64,000 bases of DNA. Source: Phycisphaerae bacterium. Its GTDB lineage: Bacteria > Planctomycetota > Phycisphaerae > UBA1845. The notes beneath the pieces are model-generated. The model made no database searches and was not told the origin of the DNA. It was given only the letters and a program-made list of their open reading frames with translations. The first letter of the stretch is position 1. Each line of letters opens with the position of its first letter. The stretch lies in the NCBI GenBank assembly GCA_024102815.1, contig JAGFJJ010000069.1, positions 202,950-266,949 of the forward strand, given 5' to 3'. The position numbers and the translations under genes are program-made. This document shows positions 62,512 to 64,000 of this stretch, piece after piece.

Positions 62512-63486
62512 GTGGGGAGTCCGATCGGAATCCAGACGGGACAGTTGCAGGTCGTCACCTTGCCCACGGAGATACCAGGCTACCGCATTACCCGCCTCCT
62601 CGGCGTCGGCGCCGCTTCGCGCATCAGCCTCGCCGTGGAGGTGGCCACCAATCGCCAGGTTGCCGTCAAGCACGTACTCCGCGAATCGGCAGAGGACGAT
62701 CCTTTCATTCGCCAGGTGGAGATCGAGCACGAAGTCGCCAGCAAGGCCGACCATGCCTACCTGCGCAAGAGCTACGCCATCCATCGCGTACGCAAGTTGT
62801 TGCAGCTACGCGAGGTGATCCTGATCATGGAGTACGTAGACGGCCTGCCCCTGGATAAGGCTCTGCCCAACCGGCTCAATACGTTTCTGATGCTCTTCCA
62901 GCGTGTGGCGGTGGGATTGGATGCACTCCACGACGCCGGTTACGTGCACAGCGATATCAAGCCGAACAACATCATGATCGGCCGCAAGGGCGTTGTGAAG
63001 ATCATCGATTTTGGGCAATCCTGCCCCATCGGACACCGCAAGTCGCGCATCCAGGGAACGCCGGATTACATCGCACCGGAGCAGGTACAGCGGCTGCCGC
63101 TCGACCGGCGTACAGATGTGTACAATCTTGGCGCAACGATGTATTGGCTGCTGACGGGGGAGAACTATCCGACAAAAATGTCAGGAGTGGGGACCTCGGG
63201 CGGGAGGCAGGTTATCGCGTCGAAGAAGGCGGTTGCCCCCATCGAGCGTAATGATAAGATTCCTTTGGCGCTGTCGCAGTTGGTGATGGAAAGCTGCCGG
63301 GAAAACCCCGGCGAGCGCCCCGCGGACATGAAACAGGTGGCGGCCAGGCTCGCCGTAATCCAGAAGCTCTGGAACAAGCAGCGCGACCAGGCGCGAGCCG
63401 AGCTTCTCGCTTCCCGCGCACCCGTGATCGATCCTCTGGCGCAAACCGTCGAGCAATCGGATGATAGATCGGAAACGAGCGGCTGA
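62512..63486 (+). CDS. Soluble Ser/Thr protein kinase, non-RD type
   Basis: The 324-residue kinase has glycine loop LLGVGAASRISLAV, Lys in VAVKHVL, the catalytic loop HSDIKPNNI (His146, Ser147, Asp148), DFG in IIDFGQS and APEQ. Ser replaces Arg in the usual HRD, so it belongs to the non-RD class and need not depend on activation-loop phosphorylation. It has no membrane helix, and a helical C-terminal tail of ~60 residues. GTG at 62512 is uncertain; a TATGAT just 6 bases upstream would favour a later start or a leaderless mRNA. Its last 26 bases overlap the metallophosphoesterase gene. Confidence 0.9.
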   Translation: MGSPIGIQTGQLQVVTLPTEIPGYRITRLLGVGAASRISLAVEVATNRQVAVKHVLRESAEDDPFIRQVEIEHEVASKADHAYLRKSYAIHRVRKLLQLREVILIMEYVDGLPLDKALPNRLNTFLMLFQRVAVGLDALHDAGYVHSDIKPNNIMIGRKGVVKIIDFGQSCPIGHRKSRIQGTPDYIAPEQVQRLPLDRRTDVYNLGATMYWLLTGENYPTKMSGVGTSGGRQVIASKKAVAPIERNDKIPLALSQLVMESCRENPGERPADMKQVAARLAVIQKLWNKQRDQARAELLASRAPVIDPLAQTVEQSDDRSETSG

Positions 63487-64000
63487 GATCTTCCGTCAGG
63501 CCGCCGACCTCAACCGTAACGACCCCCACCGCCGAGGGTCCCGGCTGGACTTCCCGAACTACGGGCAGTTGGTCATGACCGGTGACCTCCATGGCCACCG
63601 GCGCAATTTTGAGAAACTCCAGCGCTACTGCGATCTTGCCCAGTATGGTGCACGCCACGTCATTCTGCATGAGATCATCCACGAGGACGTGGAAACGCTT
63701 GACGGGCCGGATACATCGCATGAAGTGCTGCTCGAAGCCGCTCGCTGGAAGTGTGAATTCCCGGACCAGGTTCACTTTCTTCAGAGCAACCATGAGCTCG
63801 CCCAGATCCACCGGCACGAGATTACCAAGAATGGGCGGATTGTGACGGTCGGTTTCGAGCGCAGTGTCGCCCAGGCCTACGACGACCCGAATGGCGAGGT
63901 CCTCGAAGCCATCAACGAATTCATCCGCTCGCACCCCTTGGCCGGCCGGACGGCCAATCGCGTCTTCTGCTCCCATTCGCTGCCGGGCCCGCGAGAACTG
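63461..64000 (+). CDS. Metallophosphoesterase, cut off by the window end
   Basis: The open frame from ATG 63461 to the last base gives 180 residues with no stop. Metal-binding motifs of the calcineurin-like family are visible: MTGDLHGHRRNF (Asp42, His44) and SNHEL for the usual GNHE. A further His motif is near the cut end (FCSHSLPG). It is preceded by the kinase gene, with a 26-base overlap, so translation is coupled. A Ser/Thr phosphatase acting on the kinase's products is a natural inference. Confidence 0.85.
   Translation, partial: MIDRKRAAEIFRQAADLNRNDPHRRGSRLDFPNYGQLVMTGDLHGHRRNFEKLQRYCDLAQYGARHVILHEIIHEDVETLDGPDTSHEVLLEAARWKCEFPDQVHFLQSNHELAQIHRHEITKNGRIVTVGFERSVAQAYDDPNGEVLEAINEFIRSHPLAGRTANRVFCSHSLPGPREL

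Noticed and set aside
1-64000. CRISPR arrays, insertion sequences, integrases, rRNA
   Set aside because: I looked for direct repeats with spacers, terminal inverted repeats, transposase or integrase motifs and rRNA cores and saw none; the only tandem repeats are the two heptamer arrays.

Overview
The window is 64 kb of GC-rich, densely coded bacterial chromosome with no plasmid, phage, insertion sequence, rRNA or CRISPR. The gene content points to a planctomycete (Planctomycetota, perhaps Phycisphaerae-like). The signs are: serine/threonine kinases next to ECF sigma factors, a YdjY-domain protein, choice-of-anchor V plus IPTL-CTERM sorting signals, dockerin-like calcium loops, a membrane protein with the planctomycete-type C-terminal zinc ribbon, small secreted proteins, and one-gene KpsF/CpaE/SpoA oddities. 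This assignment rests on recognised families, not on a marker-gene search. Layout: 1-6.2 kb holds the end of a beta-CASP RNase, a 1599-residue adenylate-forming ligase/GNAT fusion and an alpha/beta hydrolase. 6.4-8.9 kb is a membrane Ser/Thr kinase carrying an anti-sigma-like zinc motif, followed by its ECF sigma factor. 9.3-14.7 kb holds a small very basic Thr/Asn-rich protein with a strong terminator, a sirtuin, a tiny membrane peptide, a Tat-exported glycosylasparaginase, a YugP-type protease and MtaB. 14.8-26.4 kb is one long plus-strand operon: a PilM-PilN-like fusion, two bitopic unknown proteins, a TPR-secretin, a YdjY protein, arabinose-5-phosphate isomerase and a GT2 glycosyltransferase. 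Its first four genes match the order pilM(N)-O-P-Q of type IV pilus or type II secretion machines. 26.5-39 kb is mostly minus strand: ADP-ribosylglycohydrolase, kynurenine formamidase, a CpaE/TadZ-like protein, a sigma/anti-sigma pair whose anti-sigma ends in a dockerin-like loop, several membrane proteins, a DUF1570 protease and an OmpR-type two-component system; a polyprenyl synthase and a cytochrome-like anchored protein lie on the plus strand. 39.3-45.7 kb holds Mrp, DinB-like, O-methyltransferase, endonuclease III and a large secreted metalloprotease. 45.9-50.7 kb is the fatty-acid synthesis cluster rpmF-fabH-fabD-fabG-acpP-fabF (no plsX), followed by a stand-alone SpoA/FliN domain. 51-58.6 kb holds the CCA-adding enzyme, RsmD, a YkgJ cysteine-cluster protein with a putative nuclease, three small exported proteins, tRNA-His, an internally deleted receiver-like gene, a zinc-ribbon membrane protein and RecJ. 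58.7-64 kb holds a receiver-only regulator, a TPR metalloprotease, and a Ser/Thr kinase whose end overlaps a metallophosphoesterase cut by the window edge. How they fit: housekeeping clusters (fatty acids, tRNA processing, DNA repair) are interspersed with a cell-envelope program made of the secretin operon, exported proteases, sorting-tagged proteins and kinase/sigma signalling. The most promising leads are the cis-fused PilM-PilN, the giant ligase/GNAT protein with about 800 unassigned residues, the kinase/phosphoesterase pair, the tRNA-His lacking the usual identity pair, and two small exported paralogues.
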